Assembly (NCBI GenBank): GCA_905182995.1
Contig: CAJJDP010000045.1
Location: 129,483 to 193,482 of the forward strand
Reading direction: 5' to 3'
Source of the DNA: Paramecium octaurelia
Lineage: Eukaryota; Ciliophora; Oligohymenophorea; Peniculida; Parameciidae
DNA: 64,000 nt
Positions 12,701 to 24,209 of this stretch are shown piece by piece; the first letter of the stretch is position 1, and each line of letters opens with the position of its first letter. The position numbers and the translations under genes are program-made. The notes under the pieces were generated by a model that was given only the letters and a program-made list of their open reading frames with translations, was not told the DNA's origin and searched no databases.

Positions 12701-15700
12701 ATTTGCTATTGTTGACTTCTTTGGTGTAGGTTGACAAAAACATCAAGGTAGACACTGAATTTACAAAATACTTATACAAATGCTTGTTTGATATGAACAA
12801 TGACTATTACAAATACCCTGTTTATAAACGAAAACTAACAAGAAAGAGAGTATTCTAATTACTATTGGAATTGTGTAAAGATGACAATCACCTCCAAGTG
12901 ATATTGCTTCATATTCAAAACAATCACAAATTGAAGTTTGATGTCAATGAGGTAGACATGGACTTGGGAGTCAAAGGTTCTCATGGTTTCGTAGGATTAC
13001 GCAATCTGGGAGCTACTTGCTATATTAATTCTCTGTTACAATAATTCTATATGAATATCCCCTTCCGTAAGGGAATCCTAAATGGGTAGATCATGATCAC
13101 TGAGATGAAGGCTCCTCTCATCTTTGACAATATCAGTGCTATTGAATCCCCTATTCTGCAACGAAAATTAACAGATCATACTTTACACCAATTGCAACTA
13201 GTGTTCATTCAACTATAAGAATCTGTGAAGCAGTATACCAATCCACATCAATTAATCAAGACTTTGAAGGGATACGACGGGGAAGTCATCAATGTCCTTA
13301 TTCAATAGGATTGCAATGAATTCTTTAATTTAATTACTGATAAATTAGAACAAGATTAGAAATTCACTAATTAATCCAATCTGATACCCTAAATCTTGGG
13401 TGGTACTATGGTAAATGAAATTAAATCACTCGAGCCAGAGTATGATTTTAGGAGGGAAAATGAAGAACCATTCCTCACTGTCTCAGTTGATATCAAACAT
13501 AAGAAATGTCTTGAGGAGGCATTGGATCTATTTGTCAAGGGGGATGTTCTTGATGGCGAGAATAAGTATTTATGTGAGGAGGTGTAGAGAAAGATAGATG
13601 TCTAAAAGAGATAATACTTCAAGAAACTACCCAACACTTTCATCTTCCATCTAAAGCGATTTGAATTTGATTACAATACTATGTTGAGGATTAAGATCAA
13701 TGATTATTTTGAATTCCCTCAGGAGATCAATATGTTTAAGTGGACTCGCGATCACATTGTAGAGAACAAGGAGATTGAAGATTAGAGTGATTATATGTAC
13801 ATCCTCAAAGGAGTATTGGTTCACGTTGGTAGTGCAGAAGGAGGACATTATTACTCATTTATTCGAGATGTCGATAAGTGGTATGAGTTCAACGATAAGG
13901 TGATTTGTCCATTCAAGATTGAGAATCTCAAAACTGAATGCTTTGGAGGAGCCAACAACAACCTTTCAGAATGGGGGATGAATAATAGTAAGAATGCTTA
14001 CATCTTATTCTATGAGAAGGTCAAGCATAACATTCCTGAACAATTATACATGAAAGGTCCGAATGAGGAACTCTTGACTCAACAAGTAATTAGTGAGAAT
14101 ACTGAGTATTTGAAGAATCAGTTATTTTGTACTCAGGATTATTTGAAGTTCATCCAAAATTTTGTATAGACCTTGTAGATCAAGACTCCTTACAAAGTGA
14201 CTCAATTATTATCTAAAGAAAGCAATTTAAGTGAATTGGACAGCCTCCCTTCATTTAGAATAATTAAACTATTTACTTTCTTTACTTATGAGATTTTATT
14301 AAGGAACAAAGACCAATAGATGTTTTAGTATAATATCTAGTTGTTGAGTGACTTGTACAAATAAGAACCAGCTGCCAATTTCTGGTTGTTAGATTTATTA
14401 CGAAATCACAAATAATTGATCATCGATCTATTGATTGAATCTTCTTATCCAGATGTTAGGAACGCCTTTGCATAATTGATTATCCAATCAATCGCCATAA
14501 TTGTTGAGCATGAACAATACTACTTATTCGAAAACTCATGCATAGGGCGATTCCTTCAATTCTACATACAATAACTTTTAGGAATGGTGAAGAATACTCT
14601 CAGAAGGGGAACAGAGTACTTCTAAGTCATCAAGTATATTTTGGTGCACAACCAACATTTGGTGAAACACTTCTATCAACAAGAATACTTCAAATAGATT
14701 TATTCATTATTACAGGATTAAGTTTCAGCAGTGCAGATGGGTACATCATTTAAGTTGATGTAATTATAAACGAACAACACTGACTAGCCATTGATGGTGA
14801 TCTGCGATATAATTGCTAAAGTGATAATGAGTTGTAGGACCTAGAAGATGGTTGAATTGAACGAGGATGCACCAACCTACCTATTCAAAGGATAGAAGGA
14901 AATGGATATTGATCAGTACTGGTTATAGAGATTGTTGGAGAGTGATGATTTCAAGAAGTACATCTTGGCCATGATTCAATTCTAGTCCAATTTGATTGAT
15001 ATGATCAAACACATTTGTTGGAAGGATGAAGGCACCAGTTATCATATAATGACCTTGATAGTGTCTCACATGTTAGACTATTATGCAGATTGGCAATATT
15101 TGGATCCACTTTCCTAGACTATCGAGCAGTTGCTCAAAATGAATGATGGATATGTGGAAATCCGTTTGCAAGCTCTATTGTGTGAGCCATTCAAGATATC
15201 GAACTCCTTATCCTGTTTTAAGGGTTCTTCAATACTGAATGCCGTTAGATCACAATATGACATGGACAAGAATTACAGTTTTTGTATGATAGCAATACTG
15301 GCGAATTTGGCAACTTAAATCAGCTATGTTGGAGAATACTTCAAGAATAATAGAGATCAATTCGAATTCTTGCTTTGGAAAGCCAGAGACCATAAGAACA
15401 TCATGTATGGATTGTACTTCCCAACCATGAAGATCTAGAAGTCGATTCAATAGGTAATTCGATCATCGTATGTCTTAGTTATCTGCAATATTTGAAGAGG
15501 CTGAAAAACCAACAATTCAGATCTGCATTCCAAAGTAAAATTAGACGGTTCAGGAGGAGCCTGAACCAGAAGACTCCGACATTCAGGTGACTAATCTGAT
15601 TGAGCAAAATAAGACCAATTATACTTAGACTAAAGAGGACTCGATGGACAATAACGATCCATCTGATAGAGAGAATCCAGCTGATGAATTATCAGAATGA
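8404..15700 (+). CDS. Giant USP-family deubiquitinase, USP9X/USP24-like
   Basis: A cysteine protease that removes ubiquitin from substrates. It is about 2,390 residues from ATG 8404 to TGA 15698-15700. Introns of 23-26 nt are seen near 8600, 8775 and 9525 and near the 3' end. The Cys box is NLGATCYINSLLQQFYM, with nucleophile codon 13018-13020. QQDCNEFFNLI follows, then PNTFIFHLKRFEFD, then the His box HVGSAEGGHYYSFIRD with His codon 13846-13848, and SKNAYILFYE. The catalytic domain sits at about residue 1,500-1,900, between a long helical N-terminal arm and a C-terminal arm of about 500 residues, as in human USP9X. The N-terminal segment QELFGEKAHFELIKRS also fits that family. All triad positions look intact. 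The first exons are duplicated at 6910-8323. Confidence 0.93.
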
Positions 15701-15720
15701 ATAATAATATATTAATTAAA

Positions 15721-17433
15721 TGGCATCAGCTTTCCCTAAATTACCAGGCTTTGTTCCCACTTAGGAGATCGATGTAACACTCACTTAATAATAATACTAG
15801 AAACCAAACTTCAGGAAGGTCTCATCAACCAAACAGGAATAAAATAGAGAAGTCCATCATCTACCCAATAAAGAATATGCTGTACCTCGTAAATAACCAA
15901 TTCAAATACCACCATAATCAGGAATGTTCAATCCTGATTATATGAGTACAACTCATGCAATGCATCTTCCCAAAGTAAAATAACAGTTACATCATAGAAT
16001 GCCAACAATGATTCTGAAGAATTATACTAACCCAGTTGGGTCAAAATGGATAGGCATGTCCTTAGATTCAGTGGGTACTTCAAAGAAGCAGTTGTTGAAT
16101 CTGCACTTGAGAATTATCGTATTCGCAAGATTACCGTCTTTTATTATCTTGAAGATCATTCACTGAGCATAACTGAACCAAAATAAGAAAATAGTGGTGT
16201 ACCCCAAGGAGCATTCCTTAAACGATAAAAGGTATGCTCTCCCCATCTAAATTAGGTGTTAAGAGCAGATGATTCAAAGACCTTCATACTACCTGAAGAT
16301 TTCAGAATCAATCAGGATATCATCATCTTTGGAAAAACCATTCGTCTTTTTGATTGCGATCAATACACCAGAGAGTTCTACGAAGTAATCCCAATCCTTA
16401 TTTCTTAGTTACAAGGAATACCTTAGGAACCTTCCTTTGTACCTCAATCAGACTCTTTTGAAACCAAAACTATGACTAAATTCGTACCTTAAAAAGACAC
16501 AGTGATGAAAGATTACTTAGAACATAAATTAGGAGGTGGCAAGGTTACTTCTTAAAAGTAATTCTTAGAAAACGACAGAAAGGTTTGATTCTAAATTGAT
16601 AATCATTAGGTCCTTAAATTCTATGTGTTTTCAGACATCGAATACATTCTTCACTATTATTTGGCTGATGACACCATTGAAATCAAAGAAATCAATTCAG
16701 CCAATTCAGGAAGAGTCCCATTCCCTATGATGTTGAGAAGGTAAAAACTGCCCAGGAAATTCTCACTCAATCAACCTGGATAAACATATGCTGAGGATTT
16801 CATTAGACCACAAGATATCTAATTTGGATAACCACTCATTATTTACAATCGCAAATTCCTCATCAACGGGTGTGATCAATTCACTAGATAATACTATTTT
16901 GAAAAATTCAACGTCGATTTCCCCTTAGGAGGTCAAGAAGAATATGTTCAATAAGAAAGATCCAGTATTTTCTATTTATCATCTAGATATTATAATCCCT
17001 CCTCATAATGGAATTGGAGATGAATAGGACTCGCTTGGATATATCTACAGATTACAACCTAAACCTCCCAAGAAGGATTTCTTCAAATGGGTTGATAACC
17101 AAGTCAATCTCAGATTCCTAGCCATGTTCAATACTACCAAGCCTGAAGACAAGGACAGAGTTTTTGTAATCACATTCTTTTTAAATGATGATAGTCTGTT
17201 GGTATATGAACCCACCGTTAGAAATTCAGGTATCTTCACGCATAATCATTTTAGGTATTCCTGATGGAAAGTTCTTGGAAAAAAGAAAGTATAAGAATGT
17301 GAATAATAACAATGAATTCTTTACTCCCGGAGATCTCATTGTAGGGAATGAAGTGTAGATAAATGGATGGAGATTTCAATTGTTGGATTGTGATGAATTC
17401 ACTAAAAAATGGTATTCTGAGAACTTTAAATGA
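15721..17433 (+). CDS. EFHC/Rib72-like axonemal protein with three DM10 domains
   Basis: Probable microtubule inner protein of the ciliary doublet protofilament ribbon. After MASAFPKLPGFVPTQE come three DM10 repeats. The first runs from FSGYFKEAVVESALENYRI through VFYYLEDHSLSI to RLFDCDQYTREFY. The second starts FYVFSDIEYILHYYLADDTI and ends LINGCDQFTRQYY. The third starts FLAMFNTTKPEDKDRVFVIT and ends QLLDCDEFTKKWY. Five introns of about 23-27 nt are placed, each restoring a conserved DM10 strand. Length is about 530 residues, close to EFHC1/2 and Rib72, but the C-terminal EF-hand region of those proteins is absent: the gene stops right after the third DM10. The start is the first ATG 21 bases after the preceding stop. 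Confidence 0.9.
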
Positions 17434-17472
17434 ACATATAAATAAATTCATGCCATATTTATTATTATATAT

Positions 17473-18752
17473 TCAAACCACCTTGCATTTCATATCTGCC
17501 AAATTTCCTATAAAAAACAATACAAATTTCTTATTTTTCTAGAAGAACTATTCAGCACCTGTCTCTCCGCCGAATCCCAACTTTGAACACTTCTTTTTAC
17601 TGTATTCAATCTTAATGTCTTCATATTGCAATAAGCATTATTTATTTTGGATATCTAAAGATACTGTGATATGAGCAGGTCTTTTCTCTTTTAACGCTCT
17701 AGTATGATATGAATGCTTACTATCTCACAGACTCTCCTATGATCTTGCCTTCTGGTTTCTAAACAGAGAAATTGATTCTGCCTGTGTTACTCAATCCGAA
17801 ATAGGCACTACTATTCTATCTATAGAAATAGTTGTAATTCATTAATTTAGAATGATGAGCAAATCCAACCTGCAATTATTAATTTTAGCTAGTATCATAT
17901 TGCTCAACTTAGATAGTAAATTAATATTTATTGGGATAGGAGAATGTATTTTATGATACAATTACTACCTATTGGTCTTATGATGTTATTGTAATGATAT
18001 TCCCGTTTTCGATAGTACTTTTATTACCCTACAAACTGTAGAATTAGATGGATTTCTCTAAGGATAATAATTTAGGTATCTCTTGAAGTGTTTCGAGTAT
18101 ATCATTTTGTATTTACTATGATAACAACATCAAAATACATTTAAGTCCTTCTTCTACAATTTCAAGCTTTATTACAATAGACATTTATAGATTGTAAATA
18201 TCTGCTACTTGTTCTATTCAATCTCGGGTTTATTAATCAATGCATTTAAATCTTGATTCAATTTGGTTTTGTTGATATTTCCACTTTAATAGGATTGATA
18301 CAATCTCACAATTTCTTGGCAATTGGTGATGTTTTTGAGCAGATCAAAAAATTCTATCTCTTTTTGTTGAATCTCCTTAGGAGTCAATTGATTATAATAG
18401 ATCTGCAAGTCTTCTCTAAATAATTGGATATCATGAATACTAAAAGCCGTCGAATTTCAACAATATTTCGTTTTAAATGGAAACGAATTCTCTATCTACA
18501 ACACTCACAAAATCTTATTCACTTCTGAGTTTGGTCACAAAATCAATCACTTTAGAGTTTTCCAATTTGATGTTATTCTACACTGTGTATTATATTAATT
18601 ACATTTAAAATGTCATCTATAAAAAGACATTGTTCTGGGTGATCGGAATGATCCTCAATCAGACACTAAACACAAGCGACGTGAGATTTGCAGGCCGATT
18701 CTAGACAAATCAAATCAATTTATTAATCTTTGTGTTTTGAACAAGTTTGCAT
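17473..18752 (-). CDS. B-box, coiled-coil, SPRY-like protein (second)
   Basis: It starts MQTCSKHKDQQIDLICLESA. Cys/His spacing (C-H, C-C, C-C, then HSDHPEQC) again fits a single B-box. A Gln- and Lys-rich helical middle region follows, including QQKEIEFFDLLKNI. The C-terminal part has FAHHSKLMNYNYFYRQ and AYFGLSNTGRINF, resembling a SPRY-like beta sandwich. Three or four short introns are required. The choice near 18600, a 34-nt intron versus an alternative, is uncertain. The C-terminus ends KCSKLGFGGETGAEQ and about 25 more residues. Architecture matches the gene at 1846-2920, about 15 kb away, but primary sequence similarity is limited to the domain patterns. The partner and substrate are unknown. 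Confidence 0.7.
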
Positions 18753-18803
18753 TAAAATTAATTATAATATTTATTTGATTTTGATCATCCAGTCAAATGA
18801 AAA

Positions 18804-19748
18804 TCATTCATTTTTCTATCCAAATGAAGGTCCAGCTCTTATTTTTTTAATTAAGAATGCCAAAGCTATCAACAATTAAATTACCCCCACAACAATGAAG
18901 GCAATCGAAAGAAACAGATTCTTCCCTCCAAAAGGTCCAGATGTAGAAAGCACAATATTCTTAGCTCCAGCAAACATTTGCGGATTGTAATTATTTGAGA
19001 ATTCGAACGTGTATTCTCCCTCCTCTATATCCTATTCTATGCGTCCCCACAGTTTCCTGAATGTGGGCAGTCCTGCAGTCCTCATCCAGACTATGAAATG
19101 CTCATTCTCTGGGTCAATCCATTGAGTGGTCTCAGAATCAGGTGCTCGCTTATACTTTTTACCTTTGTCATTGGGCCAACTGATTCCCGTTTAATTCAAC
19201 TCAACATCCTTGCCCTATAAACTCAAAGCATAAGTATCATTGAAGAAGCTCTTAGCCACCAATCCACAAGGACTTGCAATGTCGTCTGGTTGGCGTTCCT
19301 TTGGAACAAGAGTATTTGTTTCTGTTATATACACATTCTATTGCCATTCCTCCAGGTCTTTGTTGTAAATGATGGGGTCGCAATACTTCTCCGCATCTGA
19401 AAGTGAAATCTCTTCTCCTGACAATTAGGTTGATGATTTGGACTTCACATATCGTCTATGATTTTGATAAAAATTCTCAAGCTCGTAATAAAAGTAAATT
19501 GGAGCTTTCATGTTATCCAATTTCTGCGTAAAACTGCATCTCTTATTATATTCAACAGGTGAACATTTTTGATCATATTTATAGATCGTTACTTCCTAAA
19601 TGTTATTATTGATCACTGTTATCACTATTCCCAAAGCCACGAAAATCACACCAATTATTGAAAACAAGGCAATAGTACTTCCGACTGAAGGTACTGGATG
19701 CCATTTCTTAAAGAAAAGCCAATGCAGAAAACCTTTCGAATCACTCAT
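18804..19748 (-). CDS. CDC50/LEM3 family, beta subunit of P4-ATPase lipid flippase
   Basis: CDC50 proteins chaperone P4-ATPases and are needed for phospholipid flipping at the plasma membrane and in the secretory pathway. The single-exon reading of about 314 residues starts MSDSKGFLHWLFFKKWHPVP. A first membrane helix follows (ALFSIIGVIFVALGIVITVI). The large extracytosolic domain contains IYFYYELENFYQNHRRYVKS and SPCGLVAKSFFNDTYAL, which is the PCG...A.S.FNDT signature. It also has ISWPNDKGKKY and FIVWMRTAGLPTFRKLWGRI. The second helix near the C-terminus is FLSIAFIVVGVIQLLIALA. Domain order and length match the family throughout. This is one of the clearest calls here. Confidence 0.95.
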
Positions 19749-19769
19749 TAATTAATTAAATATCTTTTG

Positions 19770-20136
19770 ATGCCATTGAAATCAGCAGCCTTATTTGAAA
19801 AGATGGATCCATACTCAAGGATCAGACTTGGTTCAGACAATTAATTAAGTCTATTTCTTTGAAGTATCAAAAACCAAAAATGAAGACTCCAGAAGTTTGG
19901 ACATTTGATCTTAAGTAAGCTCTTTGATCATATCATGTCATTAGTCTATTCCTAAAGGCAGAGTAGGAACTGCTGAGGATAAATTCAAAATTGATGATGA
20001 TGATATGATCGTCATGGTACAAGGCAAATTGAATCCTACGTAGACCTAAATGTAGGGAAAGATGAAAATCAAAGGAAACATGGCAGCTGCCACTGAGTTC
20101 ACACCGGATTTGTTACTTAAAGATGCCAAATTTTGA
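19770..20136 (+). pseudogene. SCP-2 sterol carrier domain gene with broken reading frame
   Basis: The family is a small lipid-binding domain. The start MPLKSAALFEKMDPY, the middle DLVQTINQVYFFEVSKTKN, then PEVWTFDLK, and the end MVQGKLNPTQTQMQGKMKIKGNM plus a short tail all match SCP-2 in order. These blocks lie in different frames: one shift after MDPY, one in the A-rich run near 19880, and one at the splice into the last exon even after removing a 30-nt intron (19916-19945). No GT-AG intron repairs the first two shifts. Either this is a recently decayed copy, plausible after the whole-genome duplications known in Paramecium, or the sequence has indel errors. Length fits a complete single-domain protein. 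Confidence 0.7.
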
Positions 20137-20176
20137 GTGAGAATTATTATATAAATATATATATAAAAATAAATAA

Positions 20177-20920
20177 ATGTATGATAGTAGAAACAATTCA
20201 GTCCCCAGATCATTGTAATAGTTGCAATACTTGAAATAATTTCATATCATGGATATAACCAATGATAAAGAATAGATTGCAAATTATCTTGACATTTTAA
20301 ATCAGGAAACAGACGTATATTATCTATTTGATTCTTTTCATTCTCTTTTGAATTCTGTTAAGCAAGCTGAGGAAGCTAAGATAACTAATAAACCCAGACA
20401 AAATACAATTGATTGGTGGAAATTAACAAATCAATCTTATAGCTGGGCAGGCTTGAAAAATATCAAAGGAATTTCGAACACTCCTTCTTAGATACGAGTA
20501 ACTAATGATAGTAGTCATGCAAGATAGATAGGATAAGTCGAATTGCAGGTTTTCAATGAGAAGGATCTCGAAAGCAAGAAGCAAAATAGAACTCTGTTGA
20601 GTGTCTATTAATTGTAGAACAAGTATTACAAATGCCACATGGGATTCTGTTAGCTATAGAAATTGGAAGGGTAAGTCGTAATCATCAATAAATTATACAT
20701 TGCCAAATGGTATAGGAAGGTGGGCAATTACTTAGAGTTGATACAAGAATTTATAAAATATATCTTGAGCGTGTTGTCGGCATAAAGAGTGAAGATCAAG
20801 ATTAATTCTAGTTAAGGATCGCAAATTAAGTATCTCCAATAATTGGGATTCAAGTTATCCTAATCTATCCCATTAATAAATGATCTCAAAATATTTACTT
20901 TAATTTTAGACAAATAATGA
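20177..20920 (+). CDS. Hypothetical protein, about 247 residues
   Basis: I do not recognise this protein. The TGA-free reading runs from MYDSRNNSVPRSL to DKQ at TGA 20918-20920. The first 50 residues are Gln-rich. Then comes a helical segment (YYLFDSFHSLLNSVKQAEEA), the aromatic patch TIDWWKLTNQSYSWAGLKNI and a Lys-rich second half. A possible intron at GTAAGTC near 20673 is not needed to keep the frame. No signal peptide or membrane helix. Support is the length of the open reading and codon-like composition. Confidence 0.6.
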
Positions 20921-21069
20921 TTCACTATTATTATTTAATAATATATCATCAAATGATAAAATTATATATAAATTAAACTTATAATGCAACTTCCATAAGT
21001 CAAATAAAATGCAACAATTATGAGCACTCTAAATAAAAACAATGAAAAATGCATTATTCGATTTGTGTA

Positions 21070-24000
21070 TCATGGTAATGTTTGTTTCTTGTAGGCTTAT
21101 TTTCTGACTTGGCTGAAAAAATCAAACATCGCACTACTAGCCTATTCGGTCTCTTTTTCAGGTTGTCCTTATTATTACGGAGCGTTGAATGCTTTCTTAT
21201 TCTATTTTCTGACTTTCTTTGGTGCATCCTGAGTATCCCCTTAATTTCCTTATTCGGCTAATAAAATTAAATGAAACATGAATACCTTATGCTGCTTGAT
21301 TCTGTGCTGACTACTATTACTATCTGGATGCTTTTGGTCTACCACCTCCTCTGCGATTGCCACCTTTTTCTCTTTAAATAACAACAATTGTAGTTTTCTT
21401 ATGATAATTGTCTTCATAATTGATTGGTATCATATTCTTGAAATCCTGATATGATTTGGCATAAATGGAATCTAGTTCTGAAGTATCTGGTTTGAATCTG
21501 AGATTGGCATCAAGAAACTGTTGATCTACTTCTTCATCCTCTTAATCTTAATCGTATTGATCATATCCACAGACAATTTGATAGTACATGCCTTCTTTGA
21601 GGTATAGTTTGGGATTGAGATGGAACAATCGAAAACAAGGATAGATGCAAAGGAAAATATTGGTTCCAAGAACTTTATTACACCCTAGACAAGAAGCAGT
21701 GGTTTTGGAGAGGATGCTCTTACTCAAACACACTTAGCATCTGGCATTTCCATTGTGTATGGGACAATGATATAATTGATCATTAACTATTCCAACAGTT
21801 TGATCAGTTTGACAAGATCTATCCACTTAGAGTGAGCCATCTTTTCTGAGCAAAGGTTTCGGATTCTTATAATCAATGACTTTGTTAATCAGTTACAGAG
21901 CTAATTCGGTTCTGAATGTCTTAATTTCTTATTTTTTTAGGATTCGAATATTGTGTAAGATGGACTCAATGACAAAGATGAAGATGATTTTAGAATTTGA
22001 ATTGATTGAAGTGTTTTCAGGTTCTGATGGTTGGATGGCTATTTTCTCTTCAGTGAATTGCAGTTGTGATAATTCTTATAAGTATTGGCTTCTCAATTAT
22101 AGGGATTGTAATGAAACACAAGTGATCCATTGCTGATTCTTATAGCATAAATAAATGGGCTCTTTATTCTTTGATGAATAAAATACTTATTGATCTCCAG
22201 TTGGTGGATGAGGCAGTAATGAATGCTACACGAGATCAGTGCAAACAAATATCTTCTATTAATATAATTGCAAAACTGATTCCGCATTCAGTAATCCCTG
22301 ACTGTAAACAATGTGTCTGCCAAGATGATAGGGTTCAAACATCATCCTCAATCGTTTTTGTAAATCTCGATGACTGTTCAGATCCAATGCCTTATTAATT
22401 GGAGTTGCCCAAAAGAACTACTACAGAATTATTCCAGATTCCTTGTCTATCAATTGATACCACTGAATCTTGGTTGAATAGATGATAGTGTAGAAATTTG
22501 ATATTAAGAAGAGTTCCTGTCCTGGCAATATCAGTTTCTTGAATCGATCATTTAACTCCTATGTGAATTAAGGTAGAAACTCTTATCTGAAGAACGATTG
22601 AGCATTGAACTCCAATTTAACTGCTAGTTAAGATTCTGTCTATAGTTTTGGTTAGATGATTTCCACTTTCTAATCTATATCATCAAATTGCTGTTGAGTT
22701 ATTATAGATTTAATACCACCCCCTGCAATCCAATCTTCTCCGTAGAAATACTCATTAATATCTGGCAGTCTCATATACCCCATGATTAACTTAGTTCCTA
22801 GGTATAACCAGAATTCTGGTTCACTTGTTTGACAGGTTTTCATTAGATCTTTGAATCTGGTTTCCCCAAAAAGGAGTCTAATCATCTCTTGAGGATTGTC
22901 TTTGTACTCCAACATTCTGAATTACCCAGAAAATTTAGGCGGTACCATGTTGTTTAATTGACTAAATAAAGTCCAATCTTAATTCTCTATATCTTACACT
23001 ATCCCATCATCCTCCTAGACTATTTCTTCCAATAAGGCTTGATGTTTTCTCTATTGTTGATTCAATGGCTTATTTGATACTGGAGTAGGTATAGTAGGCT
23101 ACTGCAATAATTGAGCGATTTTCTATTATTTGTCAACCTATTGAGACTAGAAATTGTCATTATCTCCTACTTCGATGGGAGTCTGGTTTTCAACAGGCTT
23201 TTTTCTGAAGAACGAGGAGGGAGTAGTGTCTTCGATCTTTTGCTTTAGGATGCTTATATTGGAAGGTGGTGGTAGTTCATCATCGGAATCAATGACAATA
23301 GGATTCTTAGTCTTCTTTTAGGAAGTTGATGGAACTGTAGTGGGATGGACAGGTTGAGTGAAGGAGAAGAACTCTTTCTATAATTTCTTCAAGGCAGGTT
23401 CAGGCTTTAACATTTGGTCTAGCAGAGAAGATTTGTCTTCTGAGGTCTTGTTTTCAAAAGGCTTCTAGATTTCAGGTTATAATTCTTCGGATGATCTTTA
23501 GGAGGGTGGAGGCAAGACTACCTCTTACTTTTCAGACTCATTCTATGAGTTGGCCAAGGGATCTTCTTATTGGGGGGAAAGAACATTGTTTTTTTCATTC
23601 TTTGCTGTCTTTTTAGGAGTGGTCTTATCATCCTATATATCATCATCTATAATAATAGAAGTTTGTCTCTATTTTTTATAAAGTAATTTGCAATCTGCTT
23701 CTTCTTAACTCTTTTTATCTTCATCATTGCTTTCTAATGCAGCCAATATTACAAGGGAATTGACTTCTTATCTAGGAGGGATGAGCTATTCTTCTTATTA
23801 TTATGGTTCTTGATTTGGAATTGGTTATGGATGCTAAAGTTGTGCTTGATTTTGATCTTGGGGATCTGTGTTATCTTCTTATATGGGTTATGGTACTAGT
23901 GGTTCTGTGGTGTTATTAGTTTATGGTAATTGATCATGTGTTTGTATAGGAGGTGGATCAATGCTAACATGTTGGGATGATTGATTTTGGATAATGGGTT

Positions 24001-24073
24001 ATGGGATTTGATTCACTAATTCATAGAGGAATTGAGACTCAAGTTGAGGCTAATTCGAAGTTATTTCTGACAT
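21070..24073 (-). CDS. Domesticated piggyBac transposase, PiggyMac-like, catalytic Asp triad apparently lost
   Basis: About 991 residues, one 28-nt intron at 21258-21285. Residues 1-370 form a disordered Gln/Pro/acidic region. The piggyBac transposase core then starts near DWTLFSQLNNMVPPKFSGQF, with EFWLYLGTKLIMGYMRLPDI, the family's EFW..LG..I.MG..RLP signature. Where active piggyBac proteins have VDE after a PGQ-type turn, this one reads LILPGQELFLISNFY. Where they have MDNFF it reads HIVYSQGLLN. The third Asp region reads FVIESILHNIRILKKQE. So all three catalytic Asp seem replaced. At about residue 765-830 a Cys/His-rich domain is intact (YHCPIHNGNARCQVCL, then SCLGCNKV, LCIYPCFRLFH). In P. 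tetraurelia, PiggyMac and its PgmL partners carry out elimination of internal eliminated sequences. No inverted repeats flank the gene. Membership in the PgmL group is inference from these features. Confidence 0.88.
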
Positions 24074-24209
24074 TATGTATAATATAATTGAAAAAGAGTG
24101 TGGTTTATTTTGAGCTTATATGAAAATTATTTCCTGGATTTTATTATAATTTGGATGAAGCAATCCTTCTAAATCAAATCTGAAATGCAGATAATAAGTA
24201 TTATTAACG

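Noticed and set aside
14538..14753. Short plus-strand reading inside the deubiquitinase
   Set aside because: It is out of frame with the large USP gene, which reads continuously through the region.
19770..20136. Programmed ribosomal frameshifting in the SCP-2 gene
   Set aside because: Several shifts would be needed and no slippery sequence or downstream structure is apparent. I know of no widespread frameshifting in Paramecium; it is known in Euplotes.
21070..24073. The piggyBac-like gene as an active mobile element
   Set aside because: No terminal inverted repeats or TTAA target duplication noticed at its edges, the catalytic Asp appear lost, and it carries a long non-transposase N-terminus and a spliceable intron, all pointing to domestication.
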